Assembly: GCF_005502465.1 (NCBI RefSeq)
Contig: NZ_SCOT01000012.1
Coordinates: 31,169 to 95,168 of the forward strand
DNA length: 64,000 bases
DNA from: Sphingopyxis sp. L1A2A
GTDB lineage: Bacteria > Pseudomonadota > Alphaproteobacteria > Sphingomonadales > Sphingomonadaceae
Direction of reading: 5' to 3'
The position numbers and the translations under genes are program-made. This document shows, in pieces, positions 7,561-15,725 of this stretch. Under the pieces are notes generated by a model. It saw nothing but the letters and a program-made list of their open reading frames with translations. It made no database searches and was not told the DNA's origin. The first letter of the stretch is position 1, and each line of letters begins with the position of its first letter.

Positions 7561-8616
7561 TTAGCGGTTGGAATATCCCGGACGGAACGTCGTGGTGACG
7601 CTGCCGCGCGTGGGTTCGGGACGACGCACTTCCTGTTCCTGCAACGCTGGGGCGGGGCGCTGGGCGATCTCCCACGCGCTAACCGGCTTGCGCGTCATAT
7701 CCTTCTGCGCGCTCAGCGTATCGTCGTAGGCGACGCGTTCCTGGCGATCGAGAAAGCGGGCGCGCTTCAGACGCTTGTTCAGCGTCGCGAACGGATTGTC
7801 CGGCGTCGGGCCAGCCATGGCCATGGCTTCGTGACGTCCCATGCTGCCGCTCGGCGCGGCGGCAAATGCCGGGGTGGTGCGCGGGGCCGAGGGGGTCTGC
7901 GCACGCGGCGTCGGTGCATAGGCGGGACTGATCCAGGGCTCGGCGTCGCTGGCCGCCGGAGCAGCCGCCATCACTGGCGCATGGCGCTGAACCGGAGCGT
8001 CCTCAGCAACCGCGCCGGATGCACGGCGACGACGGGCAAAGGCGAGGCCGGCACCGCCAACGATGAGCAGCGCCGCGGCGCCGCCAGCGATCTCCCAAGG
8101 GAAATCGCTCGTCGCTGCGGTCGCTGCGGTCGCCGTTTCGGCGGGCAGCGGCGCGGCGTCAACCGCCGGTTCGGCAGGGAGCGCCATCGGTGCGGCGATC
8201 GGCGTGATGTTCGCGGGCGGCGCTGTGTCGGCTACCGGCGCGGCGGCTGCCGCAACGGCCACCGGCGCGGCGGCAGCGGGGCGAACACGCGGAGCGGTAC
8301 GCGCCGTGCGGGCCGGAGCGGGCGTTTCCGCGCGCGGCGTCGGCGGCGGCGTTGCCGTGCTTTCAACCGGTGCGATGTCGAGCGGCACCCGGATGACCGG
8401 CGCCGGGGCAGCGGTCTGCGGCGCCGCCACGGGGGCGGGCGCGCTCGGCTCGGCGACGGTGGGCGGGGTTTGCGGTGTCGGTGCCGTCGGCGCAGCGACC
8501 GGCGGGGTCATCGTGATGGTGGGCGCTTCCTGAGCGAAAGCACTGGGGGTGGACAGAACCAGGAACGCGGCAATCGCGCTCGTGGCGGGGCGGGAGAGGG
8601 CGATATTTTTCATCAT
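7561..8616 (-). CDS. Secreted/membrane-anchored Pro/Ala-rich protein, unknown function
   Basis: A 351-residue protein that I cannot place in a family. Residues 1-29 look like a signal peptide ending AFAQ. Residues 30-165 are Pro/Ala/Thr-rich low complexity, as in periplasm-spanning linkers. A single hydrophobic segment near 172-192 (WEIAGGAAALLIVGGAGLAFA) is followed by RRRR, so the remaining 155 residues are predicted to be cytoplasmic. The C-terminal part contains NPFATLNKRLKRARFLDRQERVAYDD, the most conserved-looking block. The gene faces rplL across a terminator. Function unknown; a cell envelope or anchoring role is only a guess. Confidence 0.75.
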   Translation of the reverse strand: MMKNIALSRPATSAIAAFLVLSTPSAFAQEAPTITMTPPVAAPTAPTPQTPPTVAEPSAPAPVAAPQTAAPAPVIRVPLDIAPVESTATPPPTPRAETPAPARTARTAPRVRPAAAAPVAVAAAAAPVADTAPPANITPIAAPMALPAEPAVDAAPLPAETATAATAATSDFPWEIAGGAAALLIVGGAGLAFARRRRASGAVAEDAPVQRHAPVMAAAPAASDAEPWISPAYAPTPRAQTPSAPRTTPAFAAAPSGSMGRHEAMAMAGPTPDNPFATLNKRLKRARFLDRQERVAYDDTLSAQKDMTRKPVSAWEIAQRPAPALQEQEVRRPEPTRGSVTTTFRPGYSNR

Positions 8617-8900
8617 AGTGAAGGACGAACGAACCGCGCCGGAAAACCGCTGCCCGAGCGTCTCCCTTTCCGGGACGAGCCGTGGCTGCCGAACGGCATG
8701 GCGAAGATTCCGCCGCTATTGGTCGCGCGCAGCGACCGGGTTTGCGACCGGACGCATGGCGCGGCCGTGGAGCGATAGGTCGAAAAAGGCCAAGTTTTTC
8801 AGGTGTGAAATACAAAAATGACAATGGCTTTGCGGTTTGGCGTCGTCCGGCGTCACCATTTCGTCATCGCGGCGCAACTTCGCCATGGTCAACGCGGGCC
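8617..8900. other. Intergenic region between divergent genes
   Basis: The region between the Pro/Ala-rich protein gene and the ATP-grasp gene must hold both promoters. I see a short AT-rich patch around 8790-8830 (AAGGCCAAGTTTTTCAGG, GAAATACAAAAATGACAATG) but no clear -35/-10 pair, operator or RNA gene. Confidence 0.4.
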
Positions 8901-9929
8901 ATGAAAACGACCGATCTTGCACCCACCCGGCTGCCGACCCATCTGCGTGAAACGCAGCGCCTGTTGTTCATCGCCAAGCACGCCCGCTGGACCGGCGGTC
9001 TGCATGCCGACGACGGCAATCACGCGCTGTATCACCGCGAAATGCGCGAGACGCTCGAGGAGCTGGGGATCGAGTTGCTGATCGCGGACAGTTATGCCGC
9101 ACTGTTCGATCGGCCCGCTGCCGATTTCGTCTTCCCGCTGCTCAATCGCGGCGGCTTTTTCAATTCGGAAATGCTGCTGCCCTTGCTGTGCAACCAGCAT
9201 GGCCTGCCCTATCTGGGCGCTTCGCCGATCGTGCGGGGGCTGTCCGACGACAAGCATCTGACCAAGCTGGAGGCCGCGGCACGCGGGGTGCCGACCGCGC
9301 CGTGGGCGCTGTTCCGCCGCGGCGCGCCGATCGACGTGGCGCGCTGTCCGCCCGCCCGGCGCTGGGTGATCAAACCGAACAACAGCTCGGCGTCATGGGG
9401 CGTCCGCGACGCGCACGACCGCGTCGAACTGGCGCAGTCGATCGCCGAGATCCACGCGCTCGACCATGACGCGCTCGTCGAACCCTTCATCGACGGCAGC
9501 GATATCGAAGTGCCGGTGATCACGCTGGACGACGAGCCCGCGATGCTGCCGATGATGATTTTCGAGCAAGACGATCCCACCCAGCTGCGCACCTATCAGG
9601 AAAAGCGCGATCTGGTCGGTAACGTCGGCTATTGCATCAAGCGCCTCGACGATCCGCTGATCAGCCGCCAGGTCGTCGAATATACCCGCCGCATGGCCGA
9701 TGTGTTTCGTCCCTTCGACTATGGCCGCTTCGAATTCCGCGTCGATCAGGCGACCGGCGACGTGCGGCTGCTCGAGGTCAATCTCAACTGTAACCTGTGG
9801 TCGGAAAAGCTGTTCGCGCGCTCTGCGGCGATCGCGGGCTTCACCCACGCGGCGCTGATCGAAACGATCGTCGCCGAAAGCATGATCCGTCAGATCGCTC
9901 CGGCGATCGCGCGGCGCGACGCGGCATGA
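8901..9929 (+). CDS. ATP-grasp ligase related to D-alanine-D-alanine ligase
   Basis: A 342-residue protein with D-Ala-D-Ala-ligase-like architecture: an N-terminal Rossmann part with FPLLNRGGFFNSEMLLPLLCNQHGLPYLGA, then an ATP-grasp half with RWVIKPNNSSASWGV, DALVEPFIDGSDIEVPVI and the metal site FEFRVDQATGDVRLLEVNLNCN. ATP-grasp enzymes join a carboxylate to an amine or thiol via an acyl phosphate. The ATG at 8901 is chosen because the frame before it is atypical. Its stop overlaps the start of a nucleotidyltransferase (ATGA). It lies far from cell wall genes and is divergent from true Ddl in details, so a dedicated small-molecule or peptide ligase role is possible. Confidence 0.78.
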   Translation: MKTTDLAPTRLPTHLRETQRLLFIAKHARWTGGLHADDGNHALYHREMRETLEELGIELLIADSYAALFDRPAADFVFPLLNRGGFFNSEMLLPLLCNQHGLPYLGASPIVRGLSDDKHLTKLEAAARGVPTAPWALFRRGAPIDVARCPPARRWVIKPNNSSASWGVRDAHDRVELAQSIAEIHALDHDALVEPFIDGSDIEVPVITLDDEPAMLPMMIFEQDDPTQLRTYQEKRDLVGNVGYCIKRLDDPLISRQVVEYTRRMADVFRPFDYGRFEFRVDQATGDVRLLEVNLNCNLWSEKLFARSAAIAGFTHAALIETIVAESMIRQIAPAIARRDAA

Positions 9930-10777
9930 TCGGCGCGATCCTGATCCTCGCGGGTCGTCGGCCGGGGGCGGTCGATGCGTTGGCTGCGGCTCATGGCGTC
10001 GCCGACAAATGCCTCGTCCCCGTGGCCGGGCGGCCGATGATCGCGCATGTGCTGAGCAGCGCGGCGCGTAGCGCGGCCAAGCAGATATTCATATCCACCC
10101 ACCACTTGGGTTTGCTCGCCGAGCTGAATGACCCGGTGATCAAATTGTTGGGCAACCGCCTGATCGTTGTTCCCGCCGCGGACAATCTGGCGGACTCGGT
10201 TCTGGCGGTGGCAGGCGTCGCCAGTTTCCCGCTGTTGATCACGACCGCCGACAATTGTCTGCTGACGCCCGAAACGATCGCCGAAATCGGCGCCGAGGCC
10301 GCGCGTCTCTACGTCGAGGCGGGGGTGGCGCTGGCGCGGCGCGAGGATGTCCTTGCGGTGCACCCCGAAGGCCAGCGGCGCTTTTACGAATTTTCGGACG
10401 TCGCGGTGTCGAACTGCAATGCTTACTGGATCAGTCATCCTGGCGCGCTGAAGGCGACCGAGGCGTTTCGCGGCGGCGGCCAGTTCGTCAAAAAGCCGCT
10501 GCGGGTGATGCAGGCTTTCGGGCTGATCAATTTGCTGCGCTTTCGTTTCGGCCTCGGACCGATCCACCATATCTTCGCGCGTATTTCGCGGCACCTGAAT
10601 CTCGAAGTCGCCCCGCTGCTGGTGAGCAACGGGGCGACGGCGATCGATGTCGACAATGAACGGTCGCTGCGCGTGACCGAGGCGCTGATGGTGCGCGTCA
10701 GTCCGCAACCCAGTTGCCGTGAAAGCCGGGCGGAACCCGGTGCGGCAGATGCACGACAGCTTGCGGTGACCCGGTAA
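9926..10777 (+). CDS. Nucleotidyltransferase-fold protein (MobA-like NTP transferase)
   Basis: A 283-residue protein with the GT-A/nucleotidyltransferase N-terminus in variant form: ILILAGRRPGAVDALA, then KCLVPVAGRPMIAHVL. The usual LAGG.G.RM loop is replaced by LAGRRPG, while the KCLVPVAGRPMI block is intact. TTADNCLLTPE carries the metal-binding aspartate region. Start ATG at 9926 overlaps the ATP-grasp stop by 4 bases, so the two enzymes are translationally coupled. The last 27 residues lie antisense to the carotenoid oxygenase gene and look like read-through. Substrate unknown. Confidence 0.75.
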   Translation: MIGAILILAGRRPGAVDALAAAHGVADKCLVPVAGRPMIAHVLSSAARSAAKQIFISTHHLGLLAELNDPVIKLLGNRLIVVPAADNLADSVLAVAGVASFPLLITTADNCLLTPETIAEIGAEAARLYVEAGVALARREDVLAVHPEGQRRFYEFSDVAVSNCNAYWISHPGALKATEAFRGGGQFVKKPLRVMQAFGLINLLRFRFGLGPIHHIFARISRHLNLEVAPLLVSNGATAIDVDNERSLRVTEALMVRVSPQPSCRESRAEPGAADARQLAVTR

Positions 10778-12140
10778 AATCATCGGCGTTGAGGATAACC
10801 AGCGCGGTCGTCTGGTCGTTCATGTCGACGACCAGGCCGATCAGCCAGCCGTCATCCTCGGCGCCATTGGCGCTGCGCGGGACGAACACGAATTCGCCGG
10901 GGTGGCGGCCGGGGCCGAAATCGTGGATGGCGGTCGTACCGCGATCGAGATCGTGACGAAACAATCTGGTGTCGGCAATTTCCATCTCGGTGGTCGCGCG
11001 ATCGGGTAGCGCAACCGAATAGGCGTAGCGATAGGGCCGCGTCGTCAGTCGCTCGTCATAGCGCGGGAATTCCTGGGGATGATCGTGAAGGACGGCGCGC
11101 GTCGTCGTTCCGGCGGCGGGGTCGATCGTCCAGCGTTCCATCCGTGACCGCTCGCTGTCCGGGCCGCGCTTGGAACTCGCGAACATCGTCTCATGCGCCA
11201 CAACATCGACGATCACCTTGCCGTCCGCGGTTTCATACGCATTGGCGGGGTGAAAGACATAGCAGGGCTCGACCGGCACCCAGACGATCGTATCGCCGCT
11301 GCCTTTCCTGGGGAGGAGGCCGACGCGCGCCGGGTGGGCGTCATTCCACGCATAGGGAAAGCGATAGCCCGCGAGCAGCATCTTCATCGAGAAGGTGACC
11401 GGCAGGTCGAAAACCAACGCGTAATTTGCGGTGATCGCGCAGTCGTGGATCGAGGGGCCGTCGCTGATCGCGATGGCCTCTTCGCGGATGACGTGCGCGT
11501 TGCTGTCCATCACGACGTGCCAGACCTTGTTCGGCTCGTCGCCGCGATAAGTGATCGCGTGCGTTTCGTCGGTGACGGGGTCGTGGTGCGGATGGGCGGT
11601 GTAGGCGCCGACGAGGGTGCCGTCGAACGGGTTGTGCGCGATGGTGTTCAGCTCATAGCCCAGCTCGACAGGTTTGCCGCCCGCTTCGACGATCGCGAAG
11701 GTGCGGCCGGCGAGACCGACGACATTGGTGTTCGGGGCATCGTTGCGCCCTTCGCGCGGGCCGGGGGGCAGCGCCTCGCCCAGCATTTCGCAGGCTTCGG
11801 CGCCGCGCACCCAGCGATTGCGATACCAGTCGGCCTTGCCGCCTTCGATGCGGATGCCGTGGACCATGCCCGCGCCGGTGAACCAGTGATAGCTGGCGGG
11901 ATCGGGGGCGACGGCAGGGTTGGGGCCGTTGCGCAGATAGCGGCCGGTCAGCGCGGCGGGGATCTCGCCTTCGACGCGCAGCCCTTCGAGCGTCAGTTCC
12001 TCGGTCATCGGTTGGTGGATGCCGGTGAGGAAGGGGTGCGCGTCGGTCGGGCGGGGCAGGCGCTTGCGGTTGAAGTCGGCGACCTTGCCGATGCCTTTGG
12101 TCACCGCGCCGCGGATGAGGGTTTCGACGTTGCTTGCCAT
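10698..12140 (-). CDS. Carotenoid oxygenase family protein
   Basis: A 480-residue RPE65/CCD family enzyme. The four iron-binding histidines are visible in context: TAHPHHDP (His183), SIHDCAIT (His232), VFHPANAYE (His297) and PGFHGNW (His474). GRYLRNGPNP and WFTGAGMVHGI at the N-terminus are typical. Such soluble non-heme iron dioxygenases cleave carotenoids, apocarotenoids or lignin-derived stilbenes; substrate cannot be told here, though sphingomonads make carotenoids and degrade stilbenes. It is divergent from a TetR regulator. Its 3-prime end overlaps the nucleotidyltransferase gene by 80 bp. Confidence 0.92.
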   Translation of the reverse strand: MASNVETLIRGAVTKGIGKVADFNRKRLPRPTDAHPFLTGIHQPMTEELTLEGLRVEGEIPAALTGRYLRNGPNPAVAPDPASYHWFTGAGMVHGIRIEGGKADWYRNRWVRGAEACEMLGEALPPGPREGRNDAPNTNVVGLAGRTFAIVEAGGKPVELGYELNTIAHNPFDGTLVGAYTAHPHHDPVTDETHAITYRGDEPNKVWHVVMDSNAHVIREEAIAISDGPSIHDCAITANYALVFDLPVTFSMKMLLAGYRFPYAWNDAHPARVGLLPRKGSGDTIVWVPVEPCYVFHPANAYETADGKVIVDVVAHETMFASSKRGPDSERSRMERWTIDPAAGTTTRAVLHDHPQEFPRYDERLTTRPYRYAYSVALPDRATTEMEIADTRLFRHDLDRGTTAIHDFGPGRHPGEFVFVPRSANGAEDDGWLIGLVVDMNDQTTALVILNADDFTGSPQAVVHLPHRVPPGFHGNWVAD

Positions 12141-12254
12141 GATATTGCTCCTTACGGATGTTGGCGAAAGTGCCGCCCCTCGGCTGGCCGGCAGGCCGGC
12201 CGCTCGGGATAAACTGGCCTCCGGCCAGCGTGGGGGTTGCGCTGGCGACTCGTA

Positions 12255-12300
12255 ATGTTTACGGTGACAACATGATCGAACAAGATAACAGTGTCAACAT
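12255..12300. promoter_or_regulatory. Candidate TetR operator between carotenoid oxygenase and tetR
   Basis: ATGTT (12255-12259) and AACAT (12269-12273) form an inverted repeat that overlaps the tetR start codon. GTGACAACAT (12264-12273) recurs as GTGTCAACAT at 12291-12300, in the tetR coding start. Position next to two divergent genes fits an operator; this is inferred, not shown. Confidence 0.4.
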
Positions 12301-12883
12301 AAAAAGCGACGGCGCGAAAGCGGCGGGCGCTTATCATCATGGCGACCTGCGCGCGGCGGTGATCGCGGCGGGGCTGAAACGGCTGGAGGCGGGCGACGAT
12401 GGCGAGCTGGGCCTGCGCGCGCTGGCGCGCGACGTCGGGGTCAGCGCAACCGCGCTTTACCGCCACTTTCCGGACAAGGAAGCGTTGCTCGACGCGCTCG
12501 CCGACGAAGGGCTGCGGCGCCTCGGCGCGCGGCAGGCACAGGCGTGGCTGAAGGCCGGGGGCGGGCGCAATGGGTTCAAGGCAACGGGCATAACCTATGT
12601 CCGCTTTGCCCACGACGAGCCCGCGCTGTTCCGCCTGAGCTTTACGCGGCAGATGTCGGCGCGCCACGCCAATGTCGGCGGCGACGGCGGCGAAGTGGCC
12701 TATAACCTGCTCCGCGCCGGGGTGGGAGAGGCGTTGCCGGGGGTCGAAAACCCCGATACGGCGGCGCTGCACGCCTGGGCGCTGGTCCATGGCCTGGCGA
12801 TGTTGATCCTCGACCGGCGGCTGGAATGGGACGAAGCGATGGTCGACAAGGTGGTCGGCCTGACCTTTGGCGGCATCGATTGA
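12272..12883 (+). CDS. TetR/AcrR-family transcriptional regulator
   Basis: A 203-residue regulator. The N-terminal helix-turn-helix is clear (YHHGDLRAAVIAAGLKRLEAG, then GLRALARDVGVSATALYRHFPDKEALLDALADEG, about residues 20-75); the rest is a helical ligand-binding domain containing FRLSFTRQM, similar to the TetR_C_33/WHG type. The ATG at 12272 is selected because it places the helix-turn-helix at the usual distance. It is divergent from the carotenoid oxygenase across 131 bp, so that gene is the most likely target. The inducer is unknown. Confidence 0.9.
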   Translation: MIEQDNSVNIKSDGAKAAGAYHHGDLRAAVIAAGLKRLEAGDDGELGLRALARDVGVSATALYRHFPDKEALLDALADEGLRRLGARQAQAWLKAGGGRNGFKATGITYVRFAHDEPALFRLSFTRQMSARHANVGGDGGEVAYNLLRAGVGEALPGVENPDTAALHAWALVHGLAMLILDRRLEWDEAMVDKVVGLTFGGID

Positions 12884-12970
12884 GGGGCGACGCGAACTGA
12901 TCGCGCGATAAACAGGGGGAGGCGGCGATATGTTAGCGGTTTCTTTCCCTCTTTTCGGCTATCTGGTCTG

Positions 12971-14758
12971 ATGACCCGGTCGCTATCCCCCCGCGTCGAG
13001 GCGATATTCTGGTTCCTCCTGACCGCAGCCGGATATTTCCTGCTCGCGAACCTGTCGCTGCACGCGACCAAGGGCGCCGACAATATCGCCGCCATCTGGC
13101 CGCCCAGCGGCTATCTTTTGGCGCTGTTGCTGTTGATGCCGGCGCACGCGCGCCTCGCCGCCTTTGCCGGCATGGCGGCGGCGAGCATCGGCGCCAACAT
13201 GACCCAGGGGATCGAGGCGGCGACCGCCGCCGCCTACACCACCGCAAACGCCGCCGAGGCGGCGATTGCGCTGTGGCTGGTGCGGCGCCGCGAACCCGGC
13301 GAAATATCGTTCATGGGGCCGCGCGCGGTCGGGAGTTTTTGCTTCGCAGCCCTGATCGCAAGCGCGGCGAGCGCGGGCATGGCCGCGATATTGACCGGCA
13401 ACGGGCTCGATTTCTTTCTGTCGTGGATGACGACGGTGGCGCTGGGAATGCTGATCGTCACCCCGCCGATCGTGATGCTGGCGCGGATGGTGCGATCGAA
13501 CGCACTGAACAATGTGCCGACGGCGATGAAAGCCGAAGCGATCGCGCTGTTGACCGTGGCGGCCTTTGTTACCGGCGTGTCCTTTTCGCAGTCCGAATTC
13601 CCCGCCACTTTCGCGCCGTGCGTCGCGGTCATTGTTGCCTCGTACCGGCTGGGGCCGTTCGGCGCCGCGGCGGGGATGTTGATCGTCGCGATCATCGCGG
13701 CGTTGCTGACCGGGCAGGGCCATGGACCGATTGCCGCGATGGACGCGACGCAAAAGGTCGAGGTGCTGTTCCTGCAATTCTATCTGGTGACGATGCTGTT
13801 CGTCGCGCTGCCGCTCGCCGCGCTGCTGGTGGTGCAACGGCGGCTGGCGAAGCGGCTGGAACAGAGCAACCGCTGGCTGTTGCAGGCCGAGGCGGCGGCG
13901 CTGGTCGGTCATTGGCGCGTCGACCTGGTGCGCTGGACGATCCAGTGGTCGGACCAGACCTATCGCGTCCATGGGCTGGAGCCCGGGATGCCGGTCGATG
14001 TCGATTACAGCGTCGCGCAATATCTGCCCGACGACCGGGTGGCGGTGCAAAAGACGTTGGCCGACGCGGTCCGGTCGGGCGAACCGTTCGTGTTTCAGGG
14101 CCGGATTCTGCGCGCCGACGGTGAAGTCCGGCATGTGAAATCGCACGGGTCGATTGACAAGAGCCGCGGCGGCAAGGCGATCGGGATTTTCGGGACCGTC
14201 CAGGACGTCACCGAGACGGTCGAAAATGCCCGTGTGCTGGAGGCGGCGCGCAGCGCGGCCGAACGGGTCGCCAACACCGACATGCTGACCGGGCTGCCGA
14301 ACCGCCGCCACACGCTGGCGTTCCTCGACCAGGCATTGCGGAACGCGACGCAGGACAGCGCGCCGCTGGCGGTCGCGATTTTCGACATCGATCATTTCAA
14401 GCAGATCAACGACCTGCACGGCCACGCCACTGGCGACAAGGTGATCCGCCGCGTCGGCCAGCGCGCCAAGGCGTCGCTGCGCGAGGATGACATGGTCGGC
14501 CGGTTCGGCGGCGAGGAATTTGTCTGCATCTTGCAGGGTCGCAGCGCGCTGTCGGCCGAACTGGTCGCCGAACGGGTGCGCAAGGCGGTTCAGGCCGATA
14601 CCGACGGCGCGGCCGCTGGTTTGCCGGGGGTCACGGTCAGCATCGGGCTGGCGGTCTATGCCGGCGAGGCAAGCGTCGAAGACCTGCTCCAGCGCGCCGA
14701 CAAGGCGCTCTATATGGCAAAACGCGACGGACGGAACCGGTTGCGCATGGCGGCGTAA
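12971..14758 (+). CDS. MASE1-PAS-GGDEF diguanylate cyclase
   Basis: A 595-residue membrane sensor enzyme. Residues 1-290 hold eight or so hydrophobic segments with the MASE1 pattern (AAGYFLLANLSLHATKGADNIAAIWPPSGYLLALLLL). A PAS domain follows at about 300-410 (LVGHWRVDLVRWTIQWSDQTYRVHGLEPG). The GGDEF domain occupies about 425-595 with DMLTGLPNRR and an active GGEEF at residues 513-517, so it should make c-di-GMP from two GTP. No EAL domain is present. I see no RxxD inhibitory site directly before GGEEF. It stands alone between the tetR gene and the XRE pair. Confidence 0.93.
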   Translation: MTRSLSPRVEAIFWFLLTAAGYFLLANLSLHATKGADNIAAIWPPSGYLLALLLLMPAHARLAAFAGMAAASIGANMTQGIEAATAAAYTTANAAEAAIALWLVRRREPGEISFMGPRAVGSFCFAALIASAASAGMAAILTGNGLDFFLSWMTTVALGMLIVTPPIVMLARMVRSNALNNVPTAMKAEAIALLTVAAFVTGVSFSQSEFPATFAPCVAVIVASYRLGPFGAAAGMLIVAIIAALLTGQGHGPIAAMDATQKVEVLFLQFYLVTMLFVALPLAALLVVQRRLAKRLEQSNRWLLQAEAAALVGHWRVDLVRWTIQWSDQTYRVHGLEPGMPVDVDYSVAQYLPDDRVAVQKTLADAVRSGEPFVFQGRILRADGEVRHVKSHGSIDKSRGGKAIGIFGTVQDVTETVENARVLEAARSAAERVANTDMLTGLPNRRHTLAFLDQALRNATQDSAPLAVAIFDIDHFKQINDLHGHATGDKVIRRVGQRAKASLREDDMVGRFGGEEFVCILQGRSALSAELVAERVRKAVQADTDGAAAGLPGVTVSIGLAVYAGEASVEDLLQRADKALYMAKRDGRNRLRMAA

Positions 14759-14786
14759 AAGGCGTCCCGCCTTGGTCGTTGGCGGC

Positions 14787-14996
14787 TTAGCCCCCCGGGT
14801 CGACGGTCAGCAGGTCGCCGGGCTGGCACTCGAGCGCGGTGCAGATGGCGGCGAGGGTCGAGAAGCGGATCGCCTTGGCCTTGCCGGTTTTCAGGATCGA
14901 CAGATTGGCGAGCGTGATGTCGACGCGGTCGGCCAGTTCGGTCAGCGTCATGCGCCGGTCGTGGAGCAGGTCGTCGAGCTTGACGATCACGGGCAT
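14787..14996 (-). CDS. Small XRE-family regulator (YozG type)
   Basis: A 69-residue protein that is almost only a helix-turn-helix: VIVKLDDLLHDRRMTLTELADRVDITLANLSILKTGKAKAIRFSTLAAICTALECQPGDLL. This compact form is the partner type usually found with DUF2975 membrane proteins. Its ATG shares one base with the TGA of the upstream DUF2975 gene (TGATG), so translation is coupled. It probably binds the AT-rich repeats upstream of that operon. Confidence 0.9.
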   Translation of the reverse strand: MPVIVKLDDLLHDRRMTLTELADRVDITLANLSILKTGKAKAIRFSTLAAICTALECQPGDLLTVDPGG

Positions 14997-15526
14997 CAGA
15001 CGGTTCCTTCCAGCTCGTCGCCCATCGCGGCGCCCTGTTCGAAGATGCCGGCGAGGACAAAAACGAGCAGGATCGACAAGACCGCGTTGAGCGAAAAGTC
15101 GAAGCCGACGTTATTACGGCCGAACAGGTCGGCCGCCTCGCCCGCGGCGAGCGACAGCGGGATGCCGATCAGTTGCAGGGCGACCATCAGCCAGCCGATG
15201 GCTTTGAGCCGCACCGCATTGGCCATCGCGAACGGATCGCCCAGCGCGACGCTGCCGACGATCGCCAACAATTTGCGCATGATGGTCAGGATGAGCAGCA
15301 GCGCCACCAGGCCAAGCGCAAAGACGACATAGAGCCATGGATAGAGCGCCGCGGCATCGAGCCCGGGCTTTTCGACCGCGATCTGCTGCGCCACCTCGGT
15401 CCAGTAAAAGGGCAGGATTGCCGCCGTGGCGACGAGAATGGTCGCGGCGACGGCGATGAGACCCATGATCAAGAGGATCACCGCGCGGGTGATCAGCAGG
15501 ACCGGTTGGCTAGATGGGCTTGTCAT
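14996..15526 (-). CDS. DUF2975 family membrane protein
   Basis: A 176-residue protein with four predicted membrane segments; the central loop contains ALGDPFAMANAVRLKAIGWLMVALQL, the conserved DUF2975 block. The ATG at 15524-15526 is chosen because GGAG lies 6 bases upstream; an earlier TTG is less likely. DUF2975 proteins are almost always encoded with a small XRE regulator, as here, and the pair may sense a membrane state and relay it to transcription, but no function has been shown that I know of. Confidence 0.88.
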   Translation of the reverse strand: MTSPSSQPVLLITRAVILLIMGLIAVAATILVATAAILPFYWTEVAQQIAVEKPGLDAAALYPWLYVVFALGLVALLLILTIMRKLLAIVGSVALGDPFAMANAVRLKAIGWLMVALQLIGIPLSLAAGEAADLFGRNNVGFDFSLNAVLSILLVFVLAGIFEQGAAMGDELEGTV

Positions 15527-15534
15527 ATCGAACT

Positions 15535-15600
15535 CCAATATGTGATATATTGAATATCAATATGCTGTATATCGCTTTTCGTCAAGAATATATCGCTTAT
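15535..15600 (-). promoter_or_regulatory. AT-rich operator/promoter of the DUF2975-XRE operon
   Basis: An unusually AT-rich stretch. ATATTGA and TCAATAT form a perfect inverted repeat around a 3-base centre (15547-15563). Further out, TATATCGCTT occurs twice (15568-15577 and 15589-15598), exactly 21 bases apart, about two helical turns. This arrangement fits a binding array for a small dimeric regulator such as the XRE protein of this operon. Confidence 0.55.
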
Positions 15601-15725
15601 CAATAAATAGGGCGTGATCAGCGGCATACCCGCGACCGGGGGCGATCTGGGCGCCGACAACCTGCTTTGGTGGCGGCGCCAATGCTGTTAGGTCTGCGGG
15701 CGGATCATGCGAAAGGGAGGATGCC

